Assembly (NCBI GenBank): GCA_000733355.1
Contig: JNVV01000003.1
Location: 2,119,780 to 2,183,779 of the forward strand
DNA length: 64,000 bases
Reading direction: 5' to 3'
Source of the DNA: Falciphora oryzae
Taxonomy: Eukaryota > Ascomycota > Sordariomycetes > Magnaporthales > Magnaporthaceae
A model generated the notes under the pieces. The model saw nothing but the letters and a program-made list of their open reading frames with translations, was not told where the DNA came from and did no database searches. A program made the position numbers and the translations under genes. Below are positions 1-11,900 of this stretch, piece by piece; position 1 is the stretch's first letter, and every line of letters begins with the position of its first letter.

Positions 1-1021
1 CGCCACTGCCGTGACCCATCCCTACGGCACACCCAAGTCTTGACTTGGCCCCTTTTGACCACCGCTGTCACAGGTGGCAGACGTAACGCTGATGATAATG
101 GGGCTATCCACCTCCACACGATGGATGTCTCCCTCCCACGTTGCCGTACTGGGGCTGGGTGGCACTTTATCATGTAAATCGCTGGACGTCGCCTTGGGCT
201 CCAGGAGGCTCCATTTTTGGGATCGAAGGCTGCGCTGTTCTGTGCTGTCGAGGCTGCTATAGTAGGAACATTTATCCCACATTGAGCAAACTCAAAAAAA
301 ACCGTGTTGGCCGCAAGGTGAAGTCGAATTTGATGCCGCGTGCCGCTCCTCATTTCCCACCCCCATGCCCCCTGCTCTATATCAAAGCCGCACGAGCTAT
401 AAAACTCGCCAGATCCCGCAAATCTTGCCGTGCCTCCCATTACCGCGGATTCGGAGTGGACCATTCGCCCCCCGGCCTCGACAAGGCCACCTGCTACGCG
501 GCTGCAAGAGCCCCATCCGATGCGCGACCTCGGGACCCTCCAGAGCGCACTGACATCGCCTTGATGTGGACTTGGAGGTCCTCGAAGTTCAGGGGCGATC
601 CCTCCTATAGCCACAATCGCAAGTGGGGGATTACTTGGCAGTGTCATGAATTTTTTTTTTCTCGCCCTTCTCTTGTGCGCCCACCATTCACTCCGCCCTG
701 TGATTATCTCAATATGCCCATCCCTCATAAACGACGGGAATCTCCATGAGGGGACACCTTCGAGGCTTGGAAATTCGCATGAGGGCTGCGGATATAATTA
801 ATAAGAATGGGATTATGCGCGCAGCAGCTATCTGACTATGTACGGTATAAACAAGGCAACGAGAAGAATATGATCAATTCCCTGCCGGTCGGGTCTCGAT
901 CCTGTAGGTTACGTGCCTGGCAAGGTATGGGTGTTTCGACGATGGTTAGGAAATGGAGAATATGAAAGGAATGTGATGGTTTTTGTTTACCCTCCGCCTT
1001 TTTTTTGTATTAGAATTATTA
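1..1021. other. Intergenic, no gene recognised
   Basis: This stretch lies beyond the 3' end of the receptor gene. Open frames here are short or low in protein character, with many Cys, Trp and Pro and no recognisable motif. It contains a run of ten T at 651-660 and an AT-richer part at 780-1020. I see no RNA gene or repeat. Confidence 0.5.
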
Positions 1022-2538
1022 TCATAATGCAACCCCCACACAATGGTCCCGTGTCTCTCCCAGGTTTTCGGACGAGACGCTGACTTCGACGGTCTTGTGT
1101 ATGGCCAGGCCGAGCTGCTTCTCTTTGGCCCCCGTTTCGTCCAAGGCGAACATTACTGAGCTGCTGCGCCTATTCCTGCCAGCCGCATTGCGGACGAGCG
1201 GAATATCGTCGTTGGTCCCGGCGTTTATGCTGCTGTTCCGTGTGTGCGCCCCGATCCCGCCGCCGGCCGCCGAGTCTGGGCTGGCGATGCCCCGCCTTCC
1301 GCGCTCCGGGTCGTCCAAGTTGAGGCCGTTGAAGGCGCTCCAGTCCTTGTTGGAGTGGCCCTCGGCAGCCCCGCCCCCGGCTACGCTGCTGATATCCGAG
1401 GTTATCGTCTTCTTCCTCTCGACTTGCGACTCGCCGCTGCCGGACCCGTATCTGTCGGTGAACTTGCCCCTGGCCTTGCGGTAGAGCGGCCCCAGAGTCG
1501 GGACGGAGGCGCATATGATTAGTATGCTCCCCTCCGCAAGCCCAAGCATGTTGAGAAAGGGTATTGGGTCTGTCAAAGTCAGCGGTGGCCACGGGTTGGG
1601 AGGGTTTGCGCAAAGGAAGCATATAAGAATGGGAAAACTTACAAGTAGGGTCCTTGGCCACGACCTCGAATACTTCCCCAAAGATTATCAGCTTGTAGAT
1701 GGACACAATGCAGGCTACCACGCCGAGTCCAAGCGAGGTCGAGACTGTGATGCGGCTCTTGAGCGGCATGTTGAGGCGCATGATGAAGGGGATCGGGTAG
1801 AGGCCGAAGAAGATGTCGAGGAAGGCCGAGTAGGCTGATACGAAATAGCCCAAGTCCGAAAACACCTTGGTGCCGGAACACACGCCGTCCACTGACGAAT
1901 CCCATTGCCTTGCTATGGGGCGGCACTGGGTGAACCAAAAGACCGAGACGGCCATGATGCAACCCTGGGAAGTGATGGCGAGGCCCCAAAAAAGAATCGT
2001 GGTCCTGATACCGAAGTCGAGGATTCGCTGGAGCGTGGCGATGACAGCGAATTTTGGCAGCGAGAAAGTCCAGATCAGGACCGCGCTACTGATGACGTTC
2101 CATTTGAGTGCCTGCTTGACGTTTTCCCGCGGGTGAATATCTTCGATGCGACGGCCCGAACCGTATGAGTGGGCGATGGTCACTAGGACGCAAGTAATGG
2201 TGAATATGAAGAAGCAGACGGCTGTGATGTAGTCGTCCATGTACAGGCCGCCGCCATGTTGCTGTTTGAGGATGCATGCTCGCGTGTACATGCGCAGGCT
2301 GACGACCACTATGCCATATTCAAGCCGCAACGTTAGCTTTGTTTCAAAAAAACAGCTGTGGTTGATAGTGTTCCTCCTCCTATTGGTGTTTCGTGTAGCC
2401 CCTTCATCGAGCACACGGTAGGGAAAAAAAAAAGTCAAGGGACATACCAAAAAGTACACCAAACATAGACCAAGCAGCAATGTTGGCCACTGGACCCCAG
2501 TTCTCCACCGTCCAGAGGGGAGCAGACACCAGCGCCAT
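1022..2538 (-). CDS. PTH11-like integral membrane protein (fungal rhodopsin/GPCR-like domain)
   Basis: Three exons are inferred: 2538-2448, 2308-1643 and 1569-1022, joined in phase (donors GTATGT and GTAAGT, acceptors TAG and CAG) to give 434 residues. The start ATG at 2538 opens with MALVSAPLWTVENWG. Exon 2 holds the family hallmarks: a short MDDY segment after the second helix (RMYTRACILK...MDDYITA), a stretch of hydrophobic helices, and Cys/Trp positions in the extracellular loop (FTQCRPIARQWD). The DPTY motif is completed across intron 2, and a last helix follows. The cytoplasmic tail (about 130 residues) is Ser/Gly/Asn-rich and hydrophilic. Members of this family sit in the plasma membrane; PTH11 of the rice blast fungus senses surfaces, but most paralogues have no known ligand. 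There is no CFEM cysteine domain at the N-terminus. Family assignment is firm; the role is not known. Confidence 0.85.
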
Positions 2539-4031
2539 GGTTGCTTCGGCGCGCCCGCCCCGAGTGTCGATGTCCGACCGATGTCTCTTCTCCGGGGAGG
2601 TGGACTGGACTGCACGGTCGAGAACCTGTGCGCGAGAACAAAGACAAACGACGATACCGTACAGAGAAAGGGATCGCCCATCAGTGCGGAAGGGTCGCCC
2701 TGGTTATTAAGAAGGATCACAGAGAGAAAAAAAGGGCAGAGCACCTTGACAAAAGCAAGTGGATACAAGAGCCAACCGAGCTCTCCAAGGGCTGGGCCTC
2801 TGGGCCAGCCAGGGGAGGGTGGTCATCGAGAGAAAGCGGAGTTCCCTCACGGTAGCATCGCCGGAAACACCCCCTCTCTCCACCTCCCAGACGGCCGGAT
2901 GCGCAGGCAGGCATCGGCGAGCGAGATTTCCATGGGTCCCGAGGAGAGTTCGATGGCGTGGGAGTAAAACATGGGATGGCATCATGTCTCCCGCCCGTTG
3001 TTGGCCGTGTTGGGCATTGCCGCGGACTGCCGTTGTCCATGGCGATCGCAACCACGCACGGCAGCGGCGGCTCGAGGAGCGAGAGCGGAAGAGTCCCGCC
3101 GGCTTGCTTGGCACGCGCATTTCATCGTCTGCCGCACTAGGCTAGGCAGGAATGGCGATAGCAGCACAGCTCTTCAGCAAGCAGGCAGCGTGGCAGCCGC
3201 CCTCAGGAGCCGTCAGCGTTGCCTCGGGCAAACTGGAACACGAGGTCCTTGCGGCGTGATGTGATAGCCCCCGGAGAGTTCGCGTGGGTGGTGGGGATCC
3301 AGACCGTGTCGGTGTGGGTATCTCGAAATGAGGCGCAGACCTGATCGACAAAGATCTTCACCTCGAAGCCCCATAAAAGGAAGGCAGCGCGCCAAGACTT
3401 GTGACAGACAGGTGGGAAGCGCCCGCTCAGGGCTCCCGGCATGTGGGGTTGCCCGGCGTGCCTGGGTGCAGGGGTCCGCAGTGGTAGCCGCAACGGGCAG
3501 CGATCTGCTTTCCCACGCGGTCGACACCCACCTCCATGATCCGAGCATTGAGATTTCTGCATCATGCTGACTGGATTGCTTCTAAGCTACAACACCGAAA
3601 CACCCACACAACAACATAATCGTATTTCCCCTCACGCCATCCACGCGCCCGCCCAACCCCGCGGCTTTCTCATCCTGATGCTCTCCCACCCTCCCCTAGC
3701 TCCATGATGTTAATATCTCTTGGGAGTCTGGCCGCCAAGCGATGATTATCGCTGCTGCGATCAAGGCCTAACCCGGACCCGAGGGTGTGCGTACCAAGAT
3801 GCTCCGGGGCAACGTTTGTTTGCTTCCGGGCTAGGCTAGTGTTCCGTTTCTCCAATGTCGATGACTTGCATCTCAAGCTCGGCAAACAGGGAGTCTGGCT
3901 CTTCCACGCTGTCTGGCCACAGGAAGACAATTCTTGGGAAATAACGAAGCGCGCTGTAGAATGCTAAATAGATACGGCCGACGATAAAGTCAGTATCTGC
4001 GTCCAACCAGGGCGAAGGACCAATAACAAGC
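2539..4031. other. Intergenic, no gene recognised
   Basis: Upstream of the receptor gene (minus strand) and downstream of the AAA-like gene. Several overlapping open frames of 60-140 codons occur on both strands, but none has recognisable family features or coherent exon structure. It probably holds the receptor promoter and 5' leader. Confidence 0.45.
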
Positions 4032-5743
4032 TTAAAACTCGCCTTCGGTGTATGCTGAGTCTCGGCCCCTTCTGAGAGAGCGACGCTCCATCATCTCGCC
4101 ACACCGTTCGATGATATACACGGGATTCGCGTCCTCCACTTCAACGAGCCTTTTCCGCAGTAGCCTTTCGAACTCGCCAAAGTCCGTGTGGGAACCCGTC
4201 TGCTCATGGAAGTCCCTCTGGGGATCACGGAGGAGTGAGAGAGCGTCGATACGCACCACCGGCTTCTGCGCATACTCGGCCGTTGCTTCACGAGCTCATG
4301 TTAGAACAGCGGCACATTTTGGATCTTAGGTCTCTGGCTGGATTGGGAAGAAAATAACCACAGCCACGCGATATTACACCTACCTTTGGCAAAGGTTTTA
4401 CAAGCCACCCAACTACCCTTGAGCCAGAAGATCAACCCAGCTCTAGGCATTGCATTGTACGGTGGATTTGCGTGCTGGGCCCCAGCTGATTTGGCGAGGG
4501 ATTCTGAAGCGGAATATTCGCGGATCTGATCCGCAATCTCCTGCTTGCGCGGATGGGTGACGGCGGCAAGGGGATTTGGCAACCACTGAACCGGTCTCAA
4601 AAAGTCCAGAATGCCGTACACGTGCCTATTCAGTGGCTCGGCAGGCAGGACGGCGAGGAACCAGGGGCTCGTTGTTAGATAGTCTATACCGGATGTTGAC
4701 CCCTCGGTTCTAGGGGCCCTGCGCATTTCTTGGCCGATGGGCTCTTCTTTCACGTAGCGTACGAGGATACGATCATTCACCTGCCCGAGGAGAGAAATTA
4801 GACTTCTATCAATATCAACCTGTAGGTGAAGAGCGTCCTGGAAGAGATAGGAACTTGCGCGCCAGGTACCGAAGCTTCCCTGTCAACCAGAAACCTTGAA
4901 GATTCGATCGGAAAGCCCCAACGGGGAGCCGGTTGTCTCCACAGGACCATTGTAAGCCCAGAGAGTGCATCTGCTCTCCTTGATCCGTTTATATCTGTCG
5001 TGCCGCTCAGCGATTCTTGACGCAATCTCCTCTCGCTCACAGACGGGAAGCAGGCGGAGTGGCACAAGAGGAAGTCGGTCGGCATCTGCCAGCGGTATGC
5101 TCCCCTTGAAATCCCGCAGTCGATAGCCCACGCGTGGCCCTTCGCGCCAATGACTTGGGCGCATGGTCTGGACTTCGAGGAGCCCGCCATCTAACAGGTC
5201 AAAGTCTCGCACCACGTAGAAGATTGGGGAGCGGATGTCATACGTTGCGTCTTCTCTCATCCCCTGGCCTCTGTATCGAAAGCATGCAAGTGAGCCCCCC
5301 GGAAAGTGCTTTTCCAACATATCAAATGTGATGGACCCCCCATCCTGTGCAAGCTGAATCACATCCTCAAATTGAGTTCTTATGAGCTCTATAAGTCGAG
5401 AGAGCCCGGTTTTGAGGACCGCACTGGACGGCAATTCCTCCCATTGTTTTTGCAGTTGCGGATAAGCTAGAATAAGGTTCGTTTGTGGCGGGAGGATAGT
5501 TATGCCTCCTGGCGCCTCGCGGAGACCAATAGGAGGCTTCAGGCCACGCAAGACTTCCCGGATCGTCTTTGGTACGTCGTGATAGTCAATGTCTATTTGG
5601 TCGTTAAAAGGACTTGGGGAACGGCGGCGGGGACTTGGGGAGCTCTGTCTCACCGATGCTAGTGACGGGCTTCCTTGACGTCGATCGTCGTTTTGTTTGA
5701 GGATATTGACGAATTCCTCGTAGTTGGCCTCCGAGTCGGCCAT
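4032..5743 (-). pseudogene. Truncated DUF7025/AAA-type ATPase relative with degenerate Walker motifs
   Basis: The start ATG at 5743 opens MADSEANYEEFVNILKQND. Up to about 4960 the sequence resembles the N-terminal domain (DUF7025) that precedes the AAA module in a large fungal ATPase family. The same frame then meets a TGA at about 4883-4885 and stays open to 4384. That part contains VNDRILVRYVKEE, a segment ending LRPVQWLPNPLA, and GLIFWLKG just before the P-loop. An intron at 4383-4286 (GTAGGT...AAG, branch TTCTAAC) joins in phase to the last exon, 4285-4032. The P-loop reads GSWVACKT, where the family has GPPGVGKT, and the Walker B region reads VYIIERCGE, where the family has LLIDEAD. The protein stops 25 residues later, so sensor 1 and arginine fingers are absent. 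The TGA could lie inside a short intron with a weak donor. It is either a decayed gene or an inactive pseudo-ATPase. Confidence 0.65.
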
Positions 5744-6178
5744 TATGACTCTCCAATCGCCACGAGGTTTGTCTCCTCCAGTACCACAAAGGGGCCCATG
5801 CAGTGTCGAAGATCAATCTGATCGCTAGAGGTTGGGGGGGATGTCCGGCCTTACCACCCCGTAACTTATCAACTTATCTGCTTACGATACAATGCATGGA
5901 AAGAGGGGTTCAGCCTGGCCAAGTGGTGTCGAGACGAGGGGCTGGACGCTTCTTGCAATATCCATTTCCCGTGTCCTCAACTGCTTGTGTGCATGCAAAT
6001 AAGTTAATCTTCTGGGCACATCAAATTAGGCACGACACCAAACCAGTCCTCTCCGTTTTCGAAGCACGGGCATGGCGACGGCATTCCAACGCCGTGCTTA
6101 TCCTGCCACCATTCGTGCATCCGGCGTGAACAACGACGACCAGGACCGCCGACTACGTCCGGGAGATAGCACCCCGCA
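5744..6178. promoter_or_regulatory. Divergent promoter region between two odd genes
   Basis: The 435 bp between two start codons pointing away from each other (5743 on minus, 6179 on plus). I see no clear TATA box or repeat. Shared regulation is possible but not shown. Confidence 0.35.
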
Positions 6179-8648
6179 ATGGCTGCTGCGGTTAGCCCCG
6201 AGATCATTGACGGAATCATGAGATTCGCCGACGCCACTGCCGTGCCCGATGTCGACCCTAGCCGCAGCGACCCTGACGACAGCAAGAGTTCCTCATCTGA
6301 AATACCCAAGGCTTGGGTCGCTAGCTGGCTATCAAGTAAACCTCGATTCTGAGCGCTCCCTGTGGAGGCTCGAAGCACGGCGGCTTCTCGCAAGCGAGAA
6401 GAGTTCATCGCCGACAGTTTTCTCACCAGGAGAGGCAGCCAAGCCGCTTACTGAGGACAACTTGTCGGAACTGGGAAAAGACGCTGATGTTGTGTCTTGT
6501 GCGCTTCATATATGGCTTGCAGACGACGAACTCACCATCAAGAAGTTTCACCCAGTCGCTGCATCACCGAGAAGAATACGTAACTGTCACAGCTCCCTCG
6601 AGATGCTAAGCGGCAATAGATATGATATCCCGGGCTTTCGTGGGGGTACAACTGAGCAACGGGTGCCAGGTGCAAGGATTATCACAGGCCGGGAAGCTGC
6701 CCAGGGGTTCATGGCACGCTGCTCTGAGTTGAAGAACCCCCTAAACTATCGACAGTACTTCGCTTCGATAGACTTCTTCACCGCCGTTCTTGCCCAAGTG
6801 GCCCTGGCTGCCGTATCTGATCCATACTGGCGTTTGGTTATCCTCGCTTGTTTGGCCAAGGTAAGTTCTGTCACTGGTCCCATTACCTTGTGCGCACAGC
6901 ACGAGTGTGTTCCTGTACCTTTCCTAGTGATTGTGAGCCCATGTTCGGTTTCTATTGTATAACCAAGTCGTGTGCTCAGCTAACAATGACCACACCCTAC
7001 CCACCTAGCTATCAGCAAAGATGAAAGTGCTGGGACGCAGGGGCCTTGACGAACTTATCGGAGTTTGTGCAGCTGCCACGATGCGCGGCCTCGGGGAGGA
7101 CCCCAACTCATATTTGGATGAGCCAGAACCCGAAATCGACCTCAACACCGCTCCTGTGCCCCTACGCTACTGCGCTATTCACGCCGCTGTTTCGCGGTGG
7201 ATTTACGATAGTATCTCACTGGCCCTTTCTGAGTTTAGAACTGTGGCTCGCCCAAACAAGGACAAGGGCGGGCTGGATATGTGCGCCCTGGTGTTCAAGG
7301 CTGGCCTTGGAGCCACATCGGTTCTTCTCCACCAAGATCGCTGCGGAAATGTCGCAGGGCTCGCCGAAACTATACCCCTATCGTTCGTGCAAGGCTCATT
7401 GCGTCTAGCTATGGACATCGGGCTGGAAGTCGGGGCGGAAGCAGGCAAGACGCCACCTCCGCCGGCCGTTCGACGCGGAACGCTGTTGTGTGCCTGGGAG
7501 GAGCACGAGAGCCCTCCAATGTACTATGAGGAGATCCCGCTGGCAACGGTCGCTGATTTGGTGTCTGTCGTCACACCTCTGGCCTTGGCAAATCCTACTA
7601 TCGCACATCTGTTCGAGTATGTCTTCCGGATATTCTGTGGCCTGCCTGGGACGAAGGAGATGGAAGTGCCTCCCATCAACTTCACTTGCCAGGCCACAGT
7701 GCTTAAGCAAGGGAGTCCACCAGGGAGCCGGCTTTGCACGACATGACACCCAGACGAGTCTTATCAATCCATGCGGCTCCCCCGGAACATGCAGAGGCGA
7801 TATCCATGTCACGTTCCCTGATTTTGAAGAACCGATTGAACCTCTTGGTGTTATCTTGCGACCGGTTGGAAGCATCGGCCACCACAAGGCTGCAGGCCTC
7901 GGGGATGGGAACCAAGCTGGGCTATATCAGATGCATGACTGCCGGCTGGGAGATTGACGAGACTTCGGTGACGGTGGGATGTTCAAGATATTCCTTGACC
8001 GTCTCCACCATTTGCACGCTCCTTGTGGCGCTCGGCCTCACATGCGCCTTTACGCTTGGCAATCGCATGGAGGCCGTTGATCCGTTCGGAATCGCGGGTT
8101 TCACATGGATCGTGGCCGGCTTCGTGGTCTTGGTGTCCAAAGCCCACCGGGTCTCAGACTGGCCCTGGCATGACTTTCTTCGCGGGCGGGTCCGGTGCAG
8201 AAGCGTCGAGGAACTGCGGAGAGTGACAGGGTTAGACGCACAGTTTGTCCTGTTTTTTCTCCTGTCGTCGCAGGAGGAATACAGACTATGGACCATAGGT
8301 CCCTTCAACCGGCCATTCCGTGCGCGGTCGATCATAGAGGGCTTCTCCATCGATGTGCCAGTCCAAATCGAAACGCTCCTAGCGTGCGGGATCGTACCGG
8401 TCAAGGTTCTCGGCAGTCAGGGCCCCATCCTCGTCTTCCTCGACTTGATTCCACAAGCCGGCACGAAATCCGGTCTGAGCAGAATAGACCAAATACGGCC
8501 AAACAAGGATTTCGGTGAGGAGATGATAAGTTGCCGGGATATTCCGGGCACACAAGATGAGCGAAACGCACATTTAATGAGGGAGGAGGTGAGGGGATGG
8601 AGCAAGATCATCGGACTCTACAGTCGGAAAGGACGAAATTTTGCATGA
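6179..8648 (+). pseudogene. Uncharacterised fungal protein with several frame changes; possibly decaying
   Basis: I do not recognise the family. A start at 6179 opens MAAAVSPEIIDGIMRFADAT and runs to a stop near 6350. Protein-like sequence resumes in another frame up to 6860; a donor at 6336 with an acceptor at 6375 would join them, but that intron is only 40 bp. A clean intron follows at 6861-7008 (GTAAGT...CTAACA...CTAG), then an open stretch 7009-7700 ending with a segment PPINFTCQATVL. Between about 7745 and 7955 the convincing frame is a different one (GDIHVTFPDFEEPIEPLGV), closed by a TGA at about 7958. From there to the stop at 8646 a third frame carries two hydrophobic segments (LTVSTICTLLVALGL and GIAGFTWIVAGFVVLV) and a soluble tail with FSIDVPVQIETLLACG. 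Either introns with unusual sites link these, or the gene has two frameshifts. It probably encodes a membrane-anchored protein if intact. Confidence 0.45.
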
Positions 8649-8946
8649 CCGCCTATTTAACCGCAGGAAGGAAAGCGCTTCCTAACATTGATGGAATGAA
8701 GAGAAGACGTCAGAGTTTGGAGCAAGAGGAGGCCAAAGGCCGTCTCAAACTATAGATCTCCATGGCTTTCTACTCCCCTTCTTTAAATTTCTTGAAATTC
8801 TGTTTTGATATTCAAAAACCTGGCCAGAGCCAGCTCGCGGGCACAGCAGTTGCTGCATCTAGATCTCCAAACCTGGTTTATATCATCAGTAACCCCGCGC
8901 CCTATTTGGCAGTATCCATCCCCTAGCTGATGAGCATCTTCGAATC

Positions 8947-11900
8947 TTACGCCGCTTCAGCAACAAGGCTAAATTGGTCACCGCCGCAGCCGTTCTCGTC
9001 ACGGAAGATGCCCATGACGTCCTTGCAGTTGCCTAGCTTGTTGTACTGCGCGCCGTTGGGCCCGCCCTCGTGGCAGGTGACGGTACTGGCGTCGGCGCAC
9101 CGGGCGCACACGATCTCGTACGCGGGGATGGCCGCCAGGCCGCTGGGCGTGATGACGGCCAGGCGCGAGTCCTGGTCAATGACGGCCGCCACGGGGCTGC
9201 CGGCGTTGTCGACCGAGTAGAGCGTGGTTGCGGCAGCGCCGGTGCCAAAGTACCAGGTCGACGCCTTGGACGCGTCGGCGGTGAAGCCGATCAGGTGCGA
9301 CATGCCGCCCTTGCCGATGCCCAAGTCCTTCCAGTCGACCAGCGTCAGGTACTCCCCGGATAGGGCGCCGCTGGCGGGACGCAGGCGGAACATGGCCGGG
9401 GCCCCCGTGGAGCTGGGGGTGGCCTGCGTCGAGGTCGAGGACGACGTCTCGGTGCTGCTGGTGGTGCTGGCGGCGTCGGTGGGGGCTGTGGACGAACCGC
9501 TCGAGGTGGTAGAGGACATGTCGGTGGCGCTGGTCGGCGGTGCAGAGTCGGTCGCAGTGGCCGCATCCGTCACTTCGGTCGGCGAGGAAGTACCCGTGGT
9601 CTCAGTTGACGAGGAAGCAGCCGTGGTTGAACTCGTCTCAGTGCTGCTCGCAGAGGTTGAGGCATCTGTGACACCGGCGTCGATAGGTCCGCCCGAGACG
9701 CTCGCAGTGCTAGAAGCAGTGGTGGATGCATCGGTTGCCGTCGCCGAGGAAGCATCTGTGGCAGCAGTTGGTGAGGCTGTCTCGGTTGGCGAGGACGTAT
9801 CAGTCGATGCAATTGAAGAGGCCGTGTCCGTTGAAGAAGTAGACGAGTCGGCGTCAATCAACGCAGTCGAAGAGGCCGTGTCGGTGGAGGTAATAGATGA
9901 GGCGGAAACAATAGAGGCTGTCGATGAGATCACTTCAGTCGTAGAAGTTGACGAGGTCGCATCAGTGGAAGTGGCCGCATCTACGGTGACAGATGGAGTG
10001 ACTGTATCAGTCGAAGTGGGAGAGACTACATCCGCTGAGACAGTAGAGGAAGCCACACTGGTCTCAGAGGTGGAAGTAGCATCGCCAATGGTGACAGAAG
10101 GAGAGACTGTCTTAGGGGTTGCGTCGGTCGAGGCAGTAGAAGACGCCGCATCAGTTGAAACAGTGGAGGTAGTTACTGAAGTTGCATCAGTTGAGGCTGC
10201 ATGCGCTGAGGCAGTCGACAAACCAGTCGAAGAGGCCGCATCAGTGGAGGCAGTGGAAGATTCGGTGGACGAGGTCACATCGGCCGACACTGTCGACGAG
10301 GCTACGTCAGTTAAGACAGTAGAAGAAACACCGTCAGTAAAGGCAGCGGATGTTTCCGTAGACGAGGTCACATCAGTCGGCACCGTCGGCGAGGTCGCAT
10401 CAGTCGAGGCAGTGGAAGAAACCCCGCCAGTAAAGGTAGCGGAAGAAACCCCATCGGTGAAGGCAGTGGACGACTCCGTAGACGAGGTCGCATCAGTCGA
10501 CGCGGTAGACGAAGTTGCGCTAGTGGAGACAGCATCAGTCACAGCCGACACCCCAGCCTCGGTTGTGGTTGAAGAGGTCACGTCAGAGGTCGCCGAAGAG
10601 GCAGTGGTGTCAGTCGGGCCGGAAGAGGAAGCACCCGCAGACTGGGACGAAGTCTCGCTGTTAGTGACTGTGGTCGAGGCTAGGCCAGTGCTGACAGCAC
10701 CGGTAGACGAAGTCGTGTCGGTACTGGAAGCAGACGTTGAGGAGACATCGGTGCTGGCCGAGGCGCTTGAGGTGGCGCTCGCAGCGGCATCTGTGACGCC
10801 AGCAGTTGCAGTGGTAGAGGCCGTGTCGGTGGAAGTCTCGGCGCTGGTAGTAGAGCTAGTAGCTGGCATAGAAGTATCGGTACTCAACGTAGCCGTGGTT
10901 GACTGGCTAACGGCACCATCTACAGGCCTGCCAGCGGTGCTGGAGGATACATCTGTGGATGTCTCAGCGCTCACGGTGGTGGAACCTGTGGACGTGCCAC
11001 TGTTGGCAGTGGTGGTCTCGGTGCTGCCTGCAGATGTGGTAGAAGCGGTGGAGGCCTCTGTCGAAGATGAAGCATCGCTCGAGAGAGCAGAAGTTTCCGT
11101 GCTCGAGGTGCCAGCGGTGTCAGCCGTGGCAGTAGCAGCGCTGCTCTGAGATGCCGAGGCATCAGTGCCGGTGAATGTGCTAGTCTCGATGCTGGCAGCG
11201 TCAGCCGTCGCAGTAGCGGTGCTGCTCCGAGACGGCGAGGCATCAGTACCGGTAGATGTGCTGATCTCAGTGCTAGAGGTGCTCGAGCTGCCAGTGCCGG
11301 CAACAGACGCGCCTTTCACGGTGACAGTAACAGTCTCGACGCCCGCCTGCTCAACGGTCGAAGTCTGGCCGTTGGTAACGGTGGCGTCGACGGACCGCAC
11401 AATGGTCTGAAAGGTTGTCCCTGCTTGGGCGGTCGTGGTGATGAACTCGTAGACGGTCCGAACAGGAGTCGGCAGGGTGATGGTGGATCGCTCGACGCCA
11501 ACGCAGGAGCAGGCGCTCGCATAGCTCTCCTTGTTGAAACAGGCTATGGCATACATGGGGAAGCCAAGGTTGAGAAAGCCTGCGCGCTTCGCCACGGGTG
11601 CCTCGGTGACATAGGCCGTCGCGGTGCTAGCAATGGTCTTGGTCTGCAGGTCGAGGCGGCGTCAGTCTCGCAGTACCATTGCTGGAGTTATGAAGCTACA
11701 CGAGCACCCCACGCCTGTCAAGAGAGATTCTGCTTACGACCTGGACCGCATTGTCGACTGTGACAAAGTTGGTAGCGTCAGCCGTGACACCGGCAGTGTT
11801 CCATCCACCGCCCACCAGCTGCGTGACGGTCGAAGTGAAGGTCCTATTTTGTGCATACGATCCGGTCAGTCTTGTTGATGGTTCAGGGGCGCGCCTAGGA

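Noticed and set aside
141..749. A 202-codon plus-strand frame at the left edge
   Set aside because: Composition high in Cys, Trp and Pro and no recognisable domain; start context poor.
9224..11149. A 641-codon plus-strand open frame rich in Val, Glu and Ala
   Set aside because: It is the exact antisense of the Ser/Thr repeat stalk; complementary Ser/Thr/Asp codons naturally read as Val/Glu/Ala. No start context, introns or family features.
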